The translations under genes and the position numbers were made by a program. Below are positions 6,801 through 14,731 of a stretch of 14,828 nt of DNA, in pieces. Within the stretch, counting starts at the first letter, position 1; every line of letters begins with the position of its first letter. Location: positions 1 through 14,828 of the forward strand of contig JAVBLK010000050.1 in NCBI GenBank assembly GCA_031553565.1, given 5' to 3'. The notes beneath the pieces were generated by a model. That model searched no databases, was not told the DNA's origin, and saw nothing but the letters and a program-made list of their open reading frames with translations. This DNA is from JAVBLK01 sp031553565. GTDB taxonomy: Bacteria > Bacillota > Clostridia > Christensenellales > DUVY01.

Positions 6801-9800
6801 GCCCATGTGCCGGCGGCATAACCGTATACTTCCAGCCGGCCTGTAGGCGCCGCGGGTGCGGCGGCGTTTATAACTGTCAGCCCGGCCTCCGCGTCTACGC
6901 CGCGCCTCGACGATATAGTCAGCGTCTTACCGTAATCGACGTATACTGAAGTTCCCGTAAAATCGAGGTACGCCCCGTCGTCTATCTTATACTGATAAGT
7001 CATCCCCGACAGCGCCGGCGCCTTCCCGATCGTGACATAGATCCCCATCCCGTCACCGGATTCGAAGGTATTATATACAAGTTCCGGCTGCGCGCCCGTC
7101 TCGATCATGATAAGTCCCGCGAAAAATTCGGGCATCGGCTTCTGCCCGTCCTTTTCAACATAGCGCAGGCGCAGCTCGTAAACGCCGCTTACATTGAAGG
7201 CATACGCATGGTCAAACGCCGTCCAAATGCCGCCGGCAAATATCTGCGTGTCAAAATAGTCCGTTATGGACGCGGGAAGCGTCACCGGCGTCACGGTGAC
7301 GGCCGCACCCGACCACGCGCCCAATATATAGCCGTCCGCCGTAAAATCAGCCCCGCCCGGAATGGGTTCGGCGACCTTAAAGGCAACGTCCTTATACAGC
7401 GTCTGGTCAGCGGCGTTATAAAACCGGACAATAATATTCCCTGTCCGCAAAAAATCTACCGTCACATTTCCGCCAGTAACAGCCACCTGCGCCATGCCCA
7501 TGTAATCGGACAGCAATAATGCGGCGGCGGTGCCTGTGCCGCCGGTAAACGTAACTGTGATTGTCACGCTGCCGCCCACGGCGCCGACAACGGTCGTAGC
7601 GACTGTGTCTGTTCCGATTTTCAACGACATATCGCCGGCGGAAGAATTTATTTGGCCTGTAGATGTGCAGTTTGTTATGGTTATATTCGAGCCGGATACA
7701 TCGCCTGCAGGAAAGGCGGCAAGCGCCACGTTATAAAACTGTATTGCCCCGCCGACCTTTCCTACATACGCGCTATTATAGCCGTTGTTGTATATATTAT
7801 TTTTAGCCGTACAGTTCGTCAGGGTAATCGCTGCGGTCGCAAGGCGCGTATATACCAGGCCGAAAAGCCCGCCTGAATAGCCGTATGCAGTCGTAACGGT
7901 TGCCGAAGTCTCTACAATAAGATTCATGGCGGAGCCATTGCAGGCATATCCTATCGCGCCGCCCGTCCCGCCGAAGTTTAAAGGATACGCCTGATTTTTT
8001 GAGGTTACTGTGCCGGTTACCTTGAAATTTTTGACCATTCCCCTTTCCGCCGCGCCGTTTCTGTCATACTGGCCAAGGGCGTATACGACGCCGCCCGCCC
8101 CGTCAAGCCCTATAACCTCCTGGCTGATTGTCATATACGTCGATTCGTCAGTATCATTGGGGCCGCCCGTAAGCAGGCCGCCAAACACCATTCCCGCAAA
8201 GCCGCCGGCATGTGGGCCATAGACCCTGTTAATATTGACTTCGCATGTGTACGCAAGGATAGTTCCTCCGGACATCTGCCCTACAAACCCGCCGAAATAA
8301 CAGGATTGCCTTACCGAAGGCTGCTGATATATAAGCTCACTGTTTGTTTTACAATAAGAGACTGTGCCCTGGGCGGTGTAAGACGACAAAGCTGTGCTGA
8401 CGGTCATCCATCCTACAAAGCCGCCTATATGTCCCATATAGGCGTAAACGGTACCGGAACTTTGGCAATACTTTATATCGGTGTCAATGCCGGCTATCAC
8501 TCCGGCAAAGCCGCCGGCGCTGCCTACGCCGCTGCCGCCGGGAGTACTCGGGCCGTAAACGTTTCCGTAAGATTTCGGGCCATGCGGATAGCCGGCGGAA
8601 CTGACGAGAACGTCGGTAAGCGAACCGGCAAAGCCGCCCAGGTTGCCTGCGCCGTAATAATTCCCGCCGTAGGTGACGACATCGCCATGCGACTCGCAAT
8701 CGTCGCCGATCACCGCGCCGCTGATCGAACCGCAGAAGCCGCCGATAGTGCCGCCGCCGGTGACAGTATTAAACGTGGCACAGTTTTTGAACCGGGGGTC
8801 AACAGACTTTTTGAAACCGGCCTCCCCGATAAGGCCGCCCGCCTTGCCGCCGCCGGTGGATATGACGGTCGCGCTTGAAAGTACGGTGATATTCTCGTAA
8901 TACCCGCCGCCATAGTTGCTTTCCGTCATCCCCGCCAGCGCGCCGATGGGGCCCGAGCCGCTGGAAGTCACCGTTCCGCTTATCACAATATTTTTAAATG
9001 TTCCATTGCGGATCGAGCCGGTCAAGGTTCCGCCGGGGTTGCCTCCCGTAACGGTCACGTTATTGGAAAGCTTCAGGACATCCTCGTCAGCGCCCGTTTC
9101 GCCGCCTACCGTACCGCTGGACACAAGTCCGATAAGCCCGGTATAAGTCAGCGTCCCCGATGCGTTGAGGAATCTTGCGCCGGGGGAAACGGCAAAGCTC
9201 TTCAACCAGCCTGTATACATCGAGCCTATGACCAGGCCGCTTTCAGAAAGCGCGTGGTTTTGGGCGTCCAACTCAACATCAACATATGTGCCTTTACCGA
9301 CGTCAATGTAGCACCTGCCTATAAAACCGCCGCTTTGCGACGCATGAGTAATCAGCTTTCCCGAAACTTTGTTATATTCGCCGACAGAGCCGGGCCTTGT
9401 GGTGTAAAGTGTTTCCCCGATAAAGCCGCCGATAAAGTTTGTCGCGGCGGGCGCGGATATATTTACCTTAACTTCGTTATGGCTGCCGACGACCGCGCCG
9501 TCTGTCATGTTTGCTGCAAAGCCGCCGATATAGGGAGCGCCGCTTCCTGTATAATTGAGGTTTGCTGTGATTTTACTGTCGTTGCCGAGGTGGCAGTTTG
9601 CGGCATGTCCAGCAAGTCCGCCGAAATATGAAACGCCAGTAAGAGAAACCGTAATATCGCACTCAGTTATCGAACCGCCCGATATCTGCCCGACGCCGCC
9701 CGCCATATAGCTTGCGGGAGTGCAGTTGAACCGTATGCCTTTCTCGGCCTTAAAGCCCGAAACCGCGCCGCCCGCCATCTGTCCCGAAAGGCCGCCGACA

Positions 9801-12130
9801 TAACTCCCGGTCGTATTGAGTATGCTGGCGCCCGTCAAGGTAACTTTATCGATAAGCGCGTCCGGATGGCCGGATAGGGCGTTTATTTGACCGGCAAAGC
9901 CGCCGCATTGCGACACGGCGTTAAGGTTGACTGAAAGTAAGACCGTATCCGCCCCGCCTGCAAAGCGTCCTGCAAAGCCGCCCGCAAACGTATTGCCCGC
10001 CGTGATGTTCGCCTTTACCGTGACGTCCTCAGCATAGCCGTAAAAGTCGCCCGCAAAGCCGCCGGTATAGCTGCCCGTATTGGATATCTGAACGCCGGCC
10101 AGGGTTATCCCCTTCAGCCCGCCGTTTATCGTCCTTGTTTGTCCGACAAGCGCAGTTGTGCCGCCGGTATATATCTGTCCGGCAAAGCCGCCAACGACCG
10201 AGGTTCCCGAAACGCTGCCGATATTAAATACCGAGGCCGCGCCGAAGGAAACTGAGGCCGCCGCGGCATTCCCGCCCAGCACGCCGCCGACATATGACGT
10301 TCCTCTGACCGCCGCCGCACTGATGTCCGCTGTTCCGGCTGAAAGCGGCTTTTCGCAAAAGCCTATGAAGCCGCCTGTGTACTGCGCGCCCTCAACAAGC
10401 TTTGCATACGAAAAAATATTGCCGCCTAAATCAGCCGTTCCGGCCGCGCCGCTGACCGCGCCGATAAAACCGGCAGTGTAGTTGCCGCCCGTTATCCTGT
10501 CCGCGACAGCAACATCGATGCGCGCCGCTGCGCCGGCGCTGACCGCGCCGTTTATCCTGCCCGCAAGTCCGCCCGTGTATTGGCCGCCCTTGATCACAGA
10601 GCTTGTGACTGCGGCCGTAACCCCCGCGCCGATCTCCAGCCCGGCCGCATAGCCCGCCATACCGCCGACGTTGTCGGCGCCGCCTGAAATCTGCGCGAAT
10701 GACGAACTGCTGTCGCCGTTTACGGTAAGCCTGCCGTTTACATAACCGGCGAGGCCGCCGATATTGCCGCCCGTGCCCAGGTTGAGAACATCGCCGGCAG
10801 CCGACGCTTCGATATTAAGCGCCGTGGACGAATACCCTACAATTCCGCCGACGTACGACGAGGCGCCGTTAAGCTGCGTAATGTCAAGGTCTGCCCTGCA
10901 ATCGCTTAATTCAACGTTTGACGCCGCGCCTATAATGCCGCCGCATTGCGAGGAGCCCGCAGCCAGCGTGATACTGCCGTTAAAAACGGCGCCGCTTATA
11001 ATAACGTCCGAGGCGCGCGCGCTGACGCCGCCGTTATATGTGCCGCCGCCATAAAGACCGGCGTTGACCGTTACGAGGCTGAGGCTTGCGCGCGGACCCC
11101 CGGCGTATCCCGAGACTGAATAGAACGCGCCGCCGACGCCGGCATTCGAGGAGCCCGCCGTATCGAGCGTGACGGAAACATTCTGCGCCGCGTTCGCGCC
11201 GCCGTACGATTCTGAATAAGTTGCGCTGCATACGACCGCAGCCGAGCCGGCAGCTTTGTTTACAAACGCGCCGTCTAAGGTTATGTTTGTAAACCCGGTG
11301 TCAGCCGCCGTTTTGGCAATGACTGCGGAAGCCGACGACAACGCGGTAACGCCGAAATCCTTAAAGCCGATGTCTTTTATAACCGCTTTATTGAGATAGC
11401 CGAAAAACGCCGAGTTTTCTATTTGAAGGTTTTTGACCGCGAACTTGCTTGCGCCGCCCGAAAGCGAGCCTGAAAACGCGTAGCTTGCGCTGCCGCCAAT
11501 CGCCCGCCACGCGCCGTCCTGCGCGTCCGAATCAAAATATTCGTTGGCGCGGCAGCGGTATCCCGCCAAATCTATGTCGCCGGAAAGCCTGAAGTTAGAG
11601 CTTAAGAACAGCCGCATATCGTCCAGCTGGCGCGGCGTGCTTACGATAAACGGGTCGGCGGCCGTCCCGTCGCCGCCGTCAAAAATATCCGCCGCCGTCA
11701 CAAAGCCCGCGTTTACGTTCAGCCTGTGCACGACCGCGCCCAGTGAGTTGCGTATCGTCACAGAGAATTCGGAGGTCGCGCTCAGCGGCGTAAAAGCCAG
11801 CGGTGCGCCCGCAAAGCGCCTTGACGCGCCCGATACCGCAAGGTCAGCCGTATATCCCGACGCCAGCCCCTCGATGTGCACGTTTACCGCGCCCGGAAGC
11901 CCGCCGCCGTGCCGGTACAGCACCGTATCATAAAGGTACGTATCGCCCTCGCCCTGGTCGATAAGGTTATCGAAAAGGATCAGCGAATTGCCGTAGCCCG
12001 CCTCACCTACCGTTATGCCGACCGCCGAGTAGAAATTTCCCTCGGCCGCCCTTCCGGTCTGTGCCGCAAACGCGGGGGCGATAAGGAGCGCCGCCGCAAT
12101 AAAAAACATCAAAATACCAGTCTTTTTCAT
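3875..12130 (-). CDS. Giant GLUG/Ig-repeat surface protein with C-terminal membrane anchor
   Basis: The 2751-residue product starts with a signal peptide (MKKTG, hydrophobic 6-22, cleavage near FAA|QTG). A beta-strand lead (about 30-150) is followed by the block DGGDGTAADPFIVSTPRQLD (151-170), which typically opens GLUG-type beta-helix regions. Residues of about 210-1460 are an irregular array of units ending in GGFAG, GGLAG or GGIVG. About 1500-1800 is a mixed beta region. About 1800-2620 holds roughly ten Ig-like modules of 80-95 residues, each with Y.F.....G and ending v.lD..aP. One transmembrane helix lies at about 2698-2722, followed by RKSR and a 25-30-residue cytoplasmic tail. There is no LPXTG motif. 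The likely role is a stalk-like adhesin or surface recognition protein; the ligand is unknown. The start is supported by AAAGGGAA before the ATG. A clear promoter is not visible in the 152 bp upstream. The frame is open throughout, with no sign of decay. Confidence 0.9.
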   Translation of the reverse strand: MKKTGILMFFIAAALLIAPAFAAQTGRAAEGNFYSAVGITVGEAGYGNSLILFDNLIDQGEGDTYLYDTVLYRHGGGLPGAVNVHIEGLASGYTADLAVSGASRRFAGAPLAFTPLSATSEFSVTIRNSLGAVVHRLNVNAGFVTAADIFDGGDGTAADPFIVSTPRQLDDMRLFLSSNFRLSGDIDLAGYRCRANEYFDSDAQDGAWRAIGGSASYAFSGSLSGGASKFAVKNLQIENSAFFGYLNKAVIKDIGFKDFGVTALSSASAVIAKTAADTGFTNITLDGAFVNKAAGSAAVVCSATYSESYGGANAAQNVSVTLDTAGSSNAGVGGAFYSVSGYAGGPRASLSLVTVNAGLYGGGTYNGGVSARASDVIISGAVFNGSITLAAGSSQCGGIIGAASNVELSDCRADLDITQLNGASSYVGGIVGYSSTALNIEASAAGDVLNLGTGGNIGGLAGYVNGRLTVNGDSSSSFAQISGGADNVGGMAGYAAGLEIGAGVTAAVTSSVIKGGQYTGGLAGRINGAVSAGAAARIDVAVADRITGGNYTAGFIGAVSGAAGTADLGGNIFSYAKLVEGAQYTGGFIGFCEKPLSAGTADISAAAVRGTSYVGGVLGGNAAAASVSFGAASVFNIGSVSGTSVVGGFAGQIYTGGTTALVGQTRTINGGLKGITLAGVQISNTGSYTGGFAGDFYGYAEDVTVKANITAGNTFAGGFAGRFAGGADTVLLSVNLNAVSQCGGFAGQINALSGHPDALIDKVTLTGASILNTTGSYVGGLSGQMAGGAVSGFKAEKGIRFNCTPASYMAGGVGQISGGSITECDITVSLTGVSYFGGLAGHAANCHLGNDSKITANLNYTGSGAPYIGGFAANMTDGAVVGSHNEVKVNISAPAATNFIGGFIGETLYTTRPGSVGEYNKVSGKLITHASQSGGFIGRCYIDVGKGTYVDVELDAQNHALSESGLVIGSMYTGWLKSFAVSPGARFLNASGTLTYTGLIGLVSSGTVGGETGADEDVLKLSNNVTVTGGNPGGTLTGSIRNGTFKNIVISGTVTSSGSGPIGALAGMTESNYGGGYYENITVLSSATVISTGGGKAGGLIGEAGFKKSVDPRFKNCATFNTVTGGGTIGGFCGSISGAVIGDDCESHGDVVTYGGNYYGAGNLGGFAGSLTDVLVSSAGYPHGPKSYGNVYGPSTPGGSGVGSAGGFAGVIAGIDTDIKYCQSSGTVYAYMGHIGGFVGWMTVSTALSSYTAQGTVSYCKTNSELIYQQPSVRQSCYFGGFVGQMSGGTILAYTCEVNINRVYGPHAGGFAGMVFGGLLTGGPNDTDESTYMTISQEVIGLDGAGGVVYALGQYDRNGAAERGMVKNFKVTGTVTSKNQAYPLNFGGTGGAIGYACNGSAMNLIVETSATVTTAYGYSGGLFGLVYTRLATAAITLTNCTAKNNIYNNGYNSAYVGKVGGAIQFYNVALAAFPAGDVSGSNITITNCTSTGQINSSAGDMSLKIGTDTVATTVVGAVGGSVTITVTFTGGTGTAAALLLSDYMGMAQVAVTGGNVTVDFLRTGNIIVRFYNAADQTLYKDVAFKVAEPIPGGADFTADGYILGAWSGAAVTVTPVTLPASITDYFDTQIFAGGIWTAFDHAYAFNVSGVYELRLRYVEKDGQKPMPEFFAGLIMIETGAQPELVYNTFESGDGMGIYVTIGKAPALSGMTYQYKIDDGAYLDFTGTSVYVDYGKTLTISSRRGVDAEAGLTVINAAAPAAPTGRLEVYGYAAGTWAVSEITIYLAASTGFDGMNFAYCVDGGAETRLSQSFVKLSQNINGRTYTFRLYDKYRRLIDSKEILVRLDMSAPSLSSALPARTAMIDGSYNAALDITNAPVSGIKEIRLWDGAAYTAIDPGLLTYTLSRNGSHTIIMEDNAGRRFKYDFTVDFLKRGDINDFEVTGTPGEGEWAQSVTLDFFTTSENVSTVEYSRDNGLTWDTSPSLGGFTPAENGVYLFRATDFGGTAVMRTVTVRGIDATAPFLGVEYDTHTYNKGGRNALLTVITGSSGVRSLTYTIDGGAVNDITGQDTLAIFERGTYRFTLTNNAGASVTRTINVTLIDSSETLTLKVTADGSRINVWTKDPLTFDLSVQEELISPVKYYYSVNGGGWTLLSGASLTVSGNVNAIYTFKAETLSGLVSVSGGYSVKLDSEAPAVVVGSEWNTAARKVTFTIGSANTVCAYTGWYRAVGGTDWLAMPGMSVTLDIPGAGADYYEFMIRTELGLTGVSAHYAVTLDTNKPVLNLTLSEGSYNMWQAGVKFTLTNSTLQPSGTLFQYSRNGTDGWTNIPSVFAVTFTHQGTLYFRAVSGTGQVSDIVESGLVMVDRKADAVITDAGSGLTKDDVSLTVRFENGGSGFKTVYIVLPSGIVMTVSGQGTIPLTAKENGDYRFYVTNKAGVENIIVYSVTRIDKATPGFTVAAAGRLGEWTNEPVAVTLTPTAMPVSGMRFQYTADGTNWENIGGLTTSLSEVTYTIRLQGNNTFQFRAVSGTGVIINDTKQFNVMLDSAAPALSVTRSADTGDKVRFDVSADFSGSGGSIFVSHDGADTKITGSYYEIPADGIYSFYAESATGVKSAGVTKVVTSPKYSGVTGGEKYSRNVSVFAQNYEKIVVYKDLKEIDAKFVNGSSGFSENGSYKIEFYGESGNVISVSFIISKPNYALYGGITGAALLAIALIAFFAINYVRKSRALNRLIAASSVSDDPNNFVMLNRIK

Positions 12131-12157
12131 ATGTTCCCTTTTAAAACTTTTCTTATG

Positions 12158-12238
12158 TAGACGCTGAATAAATGAGGTTAATTCAGAGCAAGTATTAAAG
12201 ACGCCGCTACTAAATTTGGCCGGATTATTCAGCGGTTA
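12158..12238. mobile_element. MITE-like element with terminal inverted repeats and a candidate 6-bp target duplication
   Basis: The ends are TAGACGCTGAATAA (12158-12171) and TTATTCAGCGGTTA (12225-12238), inverted repeats matching at 12 of 14 positions. CTTATG stands on both sides (12152-12157 and 12239-12244), as a target-site duplication would. The termini match those of the repeats at 472-489 and 2407-2424 (TAAACGCTGATTAA), and the interior GCAAGTATT is also in copy 1. It lies between the OLD-like gene and the giant surface-protein gene, within 30-110 bp of the start of the latter, and could fold in the transcript or supply promoter parts. Confidence 0.65.
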
Positions 12239-12282
12239 CTTATGCGCTTTCGCGTTTTTTTGTATTACTTCCCGCGCGGCAG

Positions 12283-14124
12283 TTACAGCGTCAAAAGCTG
12301 CTTCCATATCTTTGTCCAGGTGCTTATGTACGAGGACGGGATATTGACGTCGGCGTAGTTCTTCATCGTATTCACTTTCATGCGCCTGGATATCTCGCTG
12401 CGGTAATTATCAGGCAGCTTTATCTGGTGCTCGCGCGAATATGACTCGATCTGCTCGATAAGCTTCTTATCCTTCTTTTCGTAAACAAAACCCTTGCCCA
12501 AAAGCTTTTCGATGTAAAGCTTGGAAAATATCTCGGTAAAAACCGACGGGATAAGATCCTCGAAATCGCGCCCGTCCTTCATAAAGTCGGATACCTCAAG
12601 GACCTTTTGCGGGCAGGAGCTGTATTTGCCCGCCGTCAGCCTTTTCTTGACCGCTCTTCCCGAAACGTCGGACGGCAGGAATATCAACGGCAAGTCGTCC
12701 CCGGCCGCAAAGGTCTCGGCGGCGGCGTCGATGCCGTTCTCGCCCGCGGCAAAAATCAATATGGTATAAACGGTGTTCAGCCGCCCCTCGGCGGTCAGTA
12801 TATTCTTGATGATGGACAAATAGTCCTCGTCGCGGTTGTTTAAAACGATTACCGGCAGACACGCCGCCATCGCCTTCTCGGCAACGTACAGCGCCAGCGC
12901 GGACTGCACCGGGAAAAGCGACATCTCGTTTGTCCGGTCCTCGTTTATCCGCATGGCCGAACTCAGCTGCGTATGCCCGGACTTGTCCTTATACACCACG
13001 CGCACGCGGTTCAGCTGGTCGATAGAAAGCATGTACGAGGTATGCGTGTTATAGATAAGCTGGCAATGCCGCCCTAGCTCGCTGAAAAAATTGGCAAGCT
13101 TCTTTTGCGTCAGCGGATGCAGCGCGGCGCCCGCCTCGTCAAAGAGCAATATCGTATTCTCATAATCCTCTTTTGCCGCTATCGAAAAGGACAGAAAGAG
13201 CGCGAAAAAACGGCGGAAGCCCGTGCTCCTGTTCTCAAGCAGATAGCTTGTCCCGTCGTTACCGATTATCTTGATGACGACGCCCTTATTATAAGGCTCG
13301 AAGCCGATCGTCACGTCGTCCTTGCCCCACCACTTCAAAAATTCGCGGTTAAGCCTTTCAAAGCCTTTTTGCACCCTTGCGCGGAAAAGCGGCAGCCTCT
13401 CGAAAATCTCGCAAAAGTCTATATTCTTTTTGCGCTTGCCGGCCGCAGTGTCGCCCTCGGCGACCTCGGCGATAGACTTGATCAGGTTGGACTCCCATAT
13501 ATCCAAACAGTTTAGGAGGTTGGATACCATCGTTTCACGCATGGTCAGCGGCTTGACCCTGCCGCCCGATTTTTCCAGTCCCGCCAGCTTAACCGCCAGC
13601 GCAGAAAGGTCGATGTGGCTGTCAATCTCGGTCACTTCCTTATAGTACATAAACTTGGGGATCTTGCTGACCACGCAATTTATGACTGCCGGCCTTTCGC
13701 GCTTATCGAACTGGTCTAAAATATCGATATCGTACGTCCCGCCATAGGTCTTGGAAATAATAAGGCTTCCGGTTTTTTCGTTGAACCGCTTGTTGATCGC
13801 TTTCAGCGCGATCTCAAGCTCACGCGAGATCTCGAACTGCGCATATATGAACTTGACGTCATTTATGCCTGACTGCAGCTCCGCCGCCCTGTCGATAGGC
13901 ATATCCTTCATGATATTGATCTTGGCCAAGTTAAAGGAGTTTATCTTCAGCGCGGATACGCTGTCGAGCTGACGCTTAAGGTCCATCAGCTTAAGCAGCG
14001 CCATTAAAAGCGTTGTTTTCCCGCTTTCATTCTCGCCTGCAAACGCCGTGACGTTTTGGCAGTCCACCCATCCGGAATCAACAACAGAGCGAAAGTCCGT
14101 TACCCTGAATTTCAATAATTTCAT
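12283..14124 (-). CDS. OLD/AbiL-like AAA ATPase with degenerate TOPRIM-like domain
   Basis: The 613-residue product starts as SMC/OLD-type ATPases do (LLKFRVTDFRS). It has Walker A GENESGKTT (30-38), a signature-like loop RSTGFRRFF (299-307), Walker B TILLFDEAG (324-332) and the H-loop NTHTSYML (359-366). Residues of about 424-495 line up with the TOPRIM domain of OLD-family ATP-dependent nucleases. The expected VEG..D is VLNNRDED here, and the expected F-D-x-D is FLPSD, so the glutamate and one aspartate are missing. A downstream FEDLIP (521-526) resembles the EDLF element of the family. Family members commonly act in phage defence (OLD, AbiL, GajA), but no UvrD-type partner is present. The ATG is preceded by AAGGAG at good distance. 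No terminator is seen after the stop, so transcription may run into the giant gene 152 bp downstream. ATPase assignment is firm; nuclease activity is doubtful. Confidence 0.88.
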   Translation of the reverse strand: MKLLKFRVTDFRSVVDSGWVDCQNVTAFAGENESGKTTLLMALLKLMDLKRQLDSVSALKINSFNLAKINIMKDMPIDRAAELQSGINDVKFIYAQFEISRELEIALKAINKRFNEKTGSLIISKTYGGTYDIDILDQFDKRERPAVINCVVSKIPKFMYYKEVTEIDSHIDLSALAVKLAGLEKSGGRVKPLTMRETMVSNLLNCLDIWESNLIKSIAEVAEGDTAAGKRKKNIDFCEIFERLPLFRARVQKGFERLNREFLKWWGKDDVTIGFEPYNKGVVIKIIGNDGTSYLLENRSTGFRRFFALFLSFSIAAKEDYENTILLFDEAGAALHPLTQKKLANFFSELGRHCQLIYNTHTSYMLSIDQLNRVRVVYKDKSGHTQLSSAMRINEDRTNEMSLFPVQSALALYVAEKAMAACLPVIVLNNRDEDYLSIIKNILTAEGRLNTVYTILIFAAGENGIDAAAETFAAGDDLPLIFLPSDVSGRAVKKRLTAGKYSSCPQKVLEVSDFMKDGRDFEDLIPSVFTEIFSKLYIEKLLGKGFVYEKKDKKLIEQIESYSREHQIKLPDNYRSEISRRMKVNTMKNYADVNIPSSYISTWTKIWKQLLTL

Positions 14125-14209
14125 TTGTTCTCCTTACTGTTTCTTGCGTTATTAACTCTTTTTCCCATACTTTGCTATTTTATTACATTTTTACAAATTA
14201 ATCCACTAA

Positions 14210-14238
14210 TTTTAACAGAAAATTTAAAAAATCGACAA
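14210..14238 (-). promoter_or_regulatory. Possible promoter of the OLD-like gene
   Basis: On the minus strand TTGTCG (14233-14238) and TTAAAA (14210-14215) are separated by 17 bp, 86 bp before the start codon, in very AT-rich DNA. Neither box is close to consensus, and the base composition makes chance matches likely. Confidence 0.35.
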
Positions 14239-14426
14239 ATATTTTGTTTTATATACAATTTTTTTACAATTAGGCGAACAAATAAGCGGAAGCATCCGGT
14301 TTTCCCCGGCAAAACTACGTTTCAACTCCCCCCCTGCAAACCATAGGCCGTACACTCTATCGCCGGTATTACAGAACACGGCGAATTTACTTCCCGTAAA
14401 GACTTTGCCATTTCAAATATTTTCCG
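14239..14426. other. Intergenic stretch without recognised genes
   Basis: Between the OLD-like gene and the plus-strand tRNA promoter the sequence is AT-rich at first and then more mixed. It has only a small CCGG-TTTTCC-CCGG hairpin near 14297-14310. I see no coding frame with a ribosome binding site, and no RNA family I recognise. Confidence 0.5.
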
Positions 14427-14455
14427 TTGCAAAAAAAGCCGAAACTTGCTATAAT
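14427..14455 (+). promoter_or_regulatory. Plus-strand promoter facing the tRNA-Arg sequences
   Basis: TTGCAA (14427-14432) and TATAAT (14450-14455) are separated by 17 bp. Transcription would begin near 14462, about 50 bp before the truncated tRNA-Arg at 14514 and about 270 bp before the intact one. The placement fits a native tRNA promoter that now drives the broken copy first. Confidence 0.75.
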
Positions 14456-14513
14456 ACCCGTTGTCGCACTGCACAGCCGTTTTTAAAATCTAAGATACGG
14501 CAAAATACACTTT

Positions 14514-14553
14514 GCCTCCATAGTTAAATGGATATAACGAGCCCCTCCTAAGG
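14514..14553 (+). pseudogene. 5' half of a tRNA-Arg(CCU) gene
   Basis: GCCTCCA, a D-arm GTTA...TAAC and the anticodon region AGCCC-CTCCTAA-GG match the intact tRNA at 14732, with a single substitution and a 3-base block of change (GAG versus AGT). After GG the sequence turns into unrelated DNA, with no T-arm and no acceptor 3' strand. The 5' strand AGCCC would need GGGCT, so this half probably came from a distinct, once complete tRNA-Arg(CCU). The break lies just after the anticodon loop, within a 12-bp block (CCCCTCCTAAGG) identical in both copies. Confidence 0.75.
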
Positions 14554-14656
14554 TGTAAGTCTATCCAAGAAAAGAGGCTAAAAAGTGCTAAAAAACCTTG
14601 AAAAATGGCGGTTTTGAGGTAAAATAGAGCAAAACTGACAACTGAATATTCGCCAA

Positions 14657-14720
14657 TACACCCGCAGTACACCCGAAGCGCATTTTTTTGATTTTGCGGC
14701 ATCAGCCAAAAATACACCCG
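14657..14720 (+). repeat. Three TACACCCG octamers between the two tRNA sequences
   Basis: TACACCCG occurs at 14657-14664, 14668-14675 and 14713-14720. The first two are one helical turn apart (11 bp). A partial TACAC lies at about 14506-14510. Short direct repeats beside an att core can be arm-type binding sites of tyrosine integrases. No integrase gene is visible, so this is a suggestion only. Confidence 0.45.
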
Positions 14721-14731
14721 AAATCGAATTT

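Noticed and set aside
8210..8878. Plus-strand open frame (222 codons) inside the giant gene
   Set aside because: Antisense of the GLUG repeats; its apparent periodicity mirrors the GGFAG coding repeats.
8160..11060. Regularly recurring AAAGCCGCC-like strings, at first sight a CRISPR-like array
   Set aside because: They are the reverse complement of codons for GGFAG in a continuous reading frame. Spacing is irregular and the units vary, as expected of protein repeats.
12244..12268. GCGCTTTCGCG followed by seven T as a terminator of the OLD-like gene
   Set aside because: The T-run is on the plus strand, downstream for the wrong direction, and the stem is only three to four base pairs.
14125..14346. 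Small plus-strand frame of 73 codons (MFSLLFLALL...) upstream of the OLD-like gene
   Set aside because: It comes from AT-rich leader DNA, abuts the opposite start codon, has no ribosome binding site, and its hydrophobic start is what T-rich sequence gives by chance.
14490..14717. Minus-strand frame of 75 codons across the tRNA half-gene
   Set aside because: It reads antisense through the broken tRNA and the octamers, and has no ribosome binding site or recognisable family.
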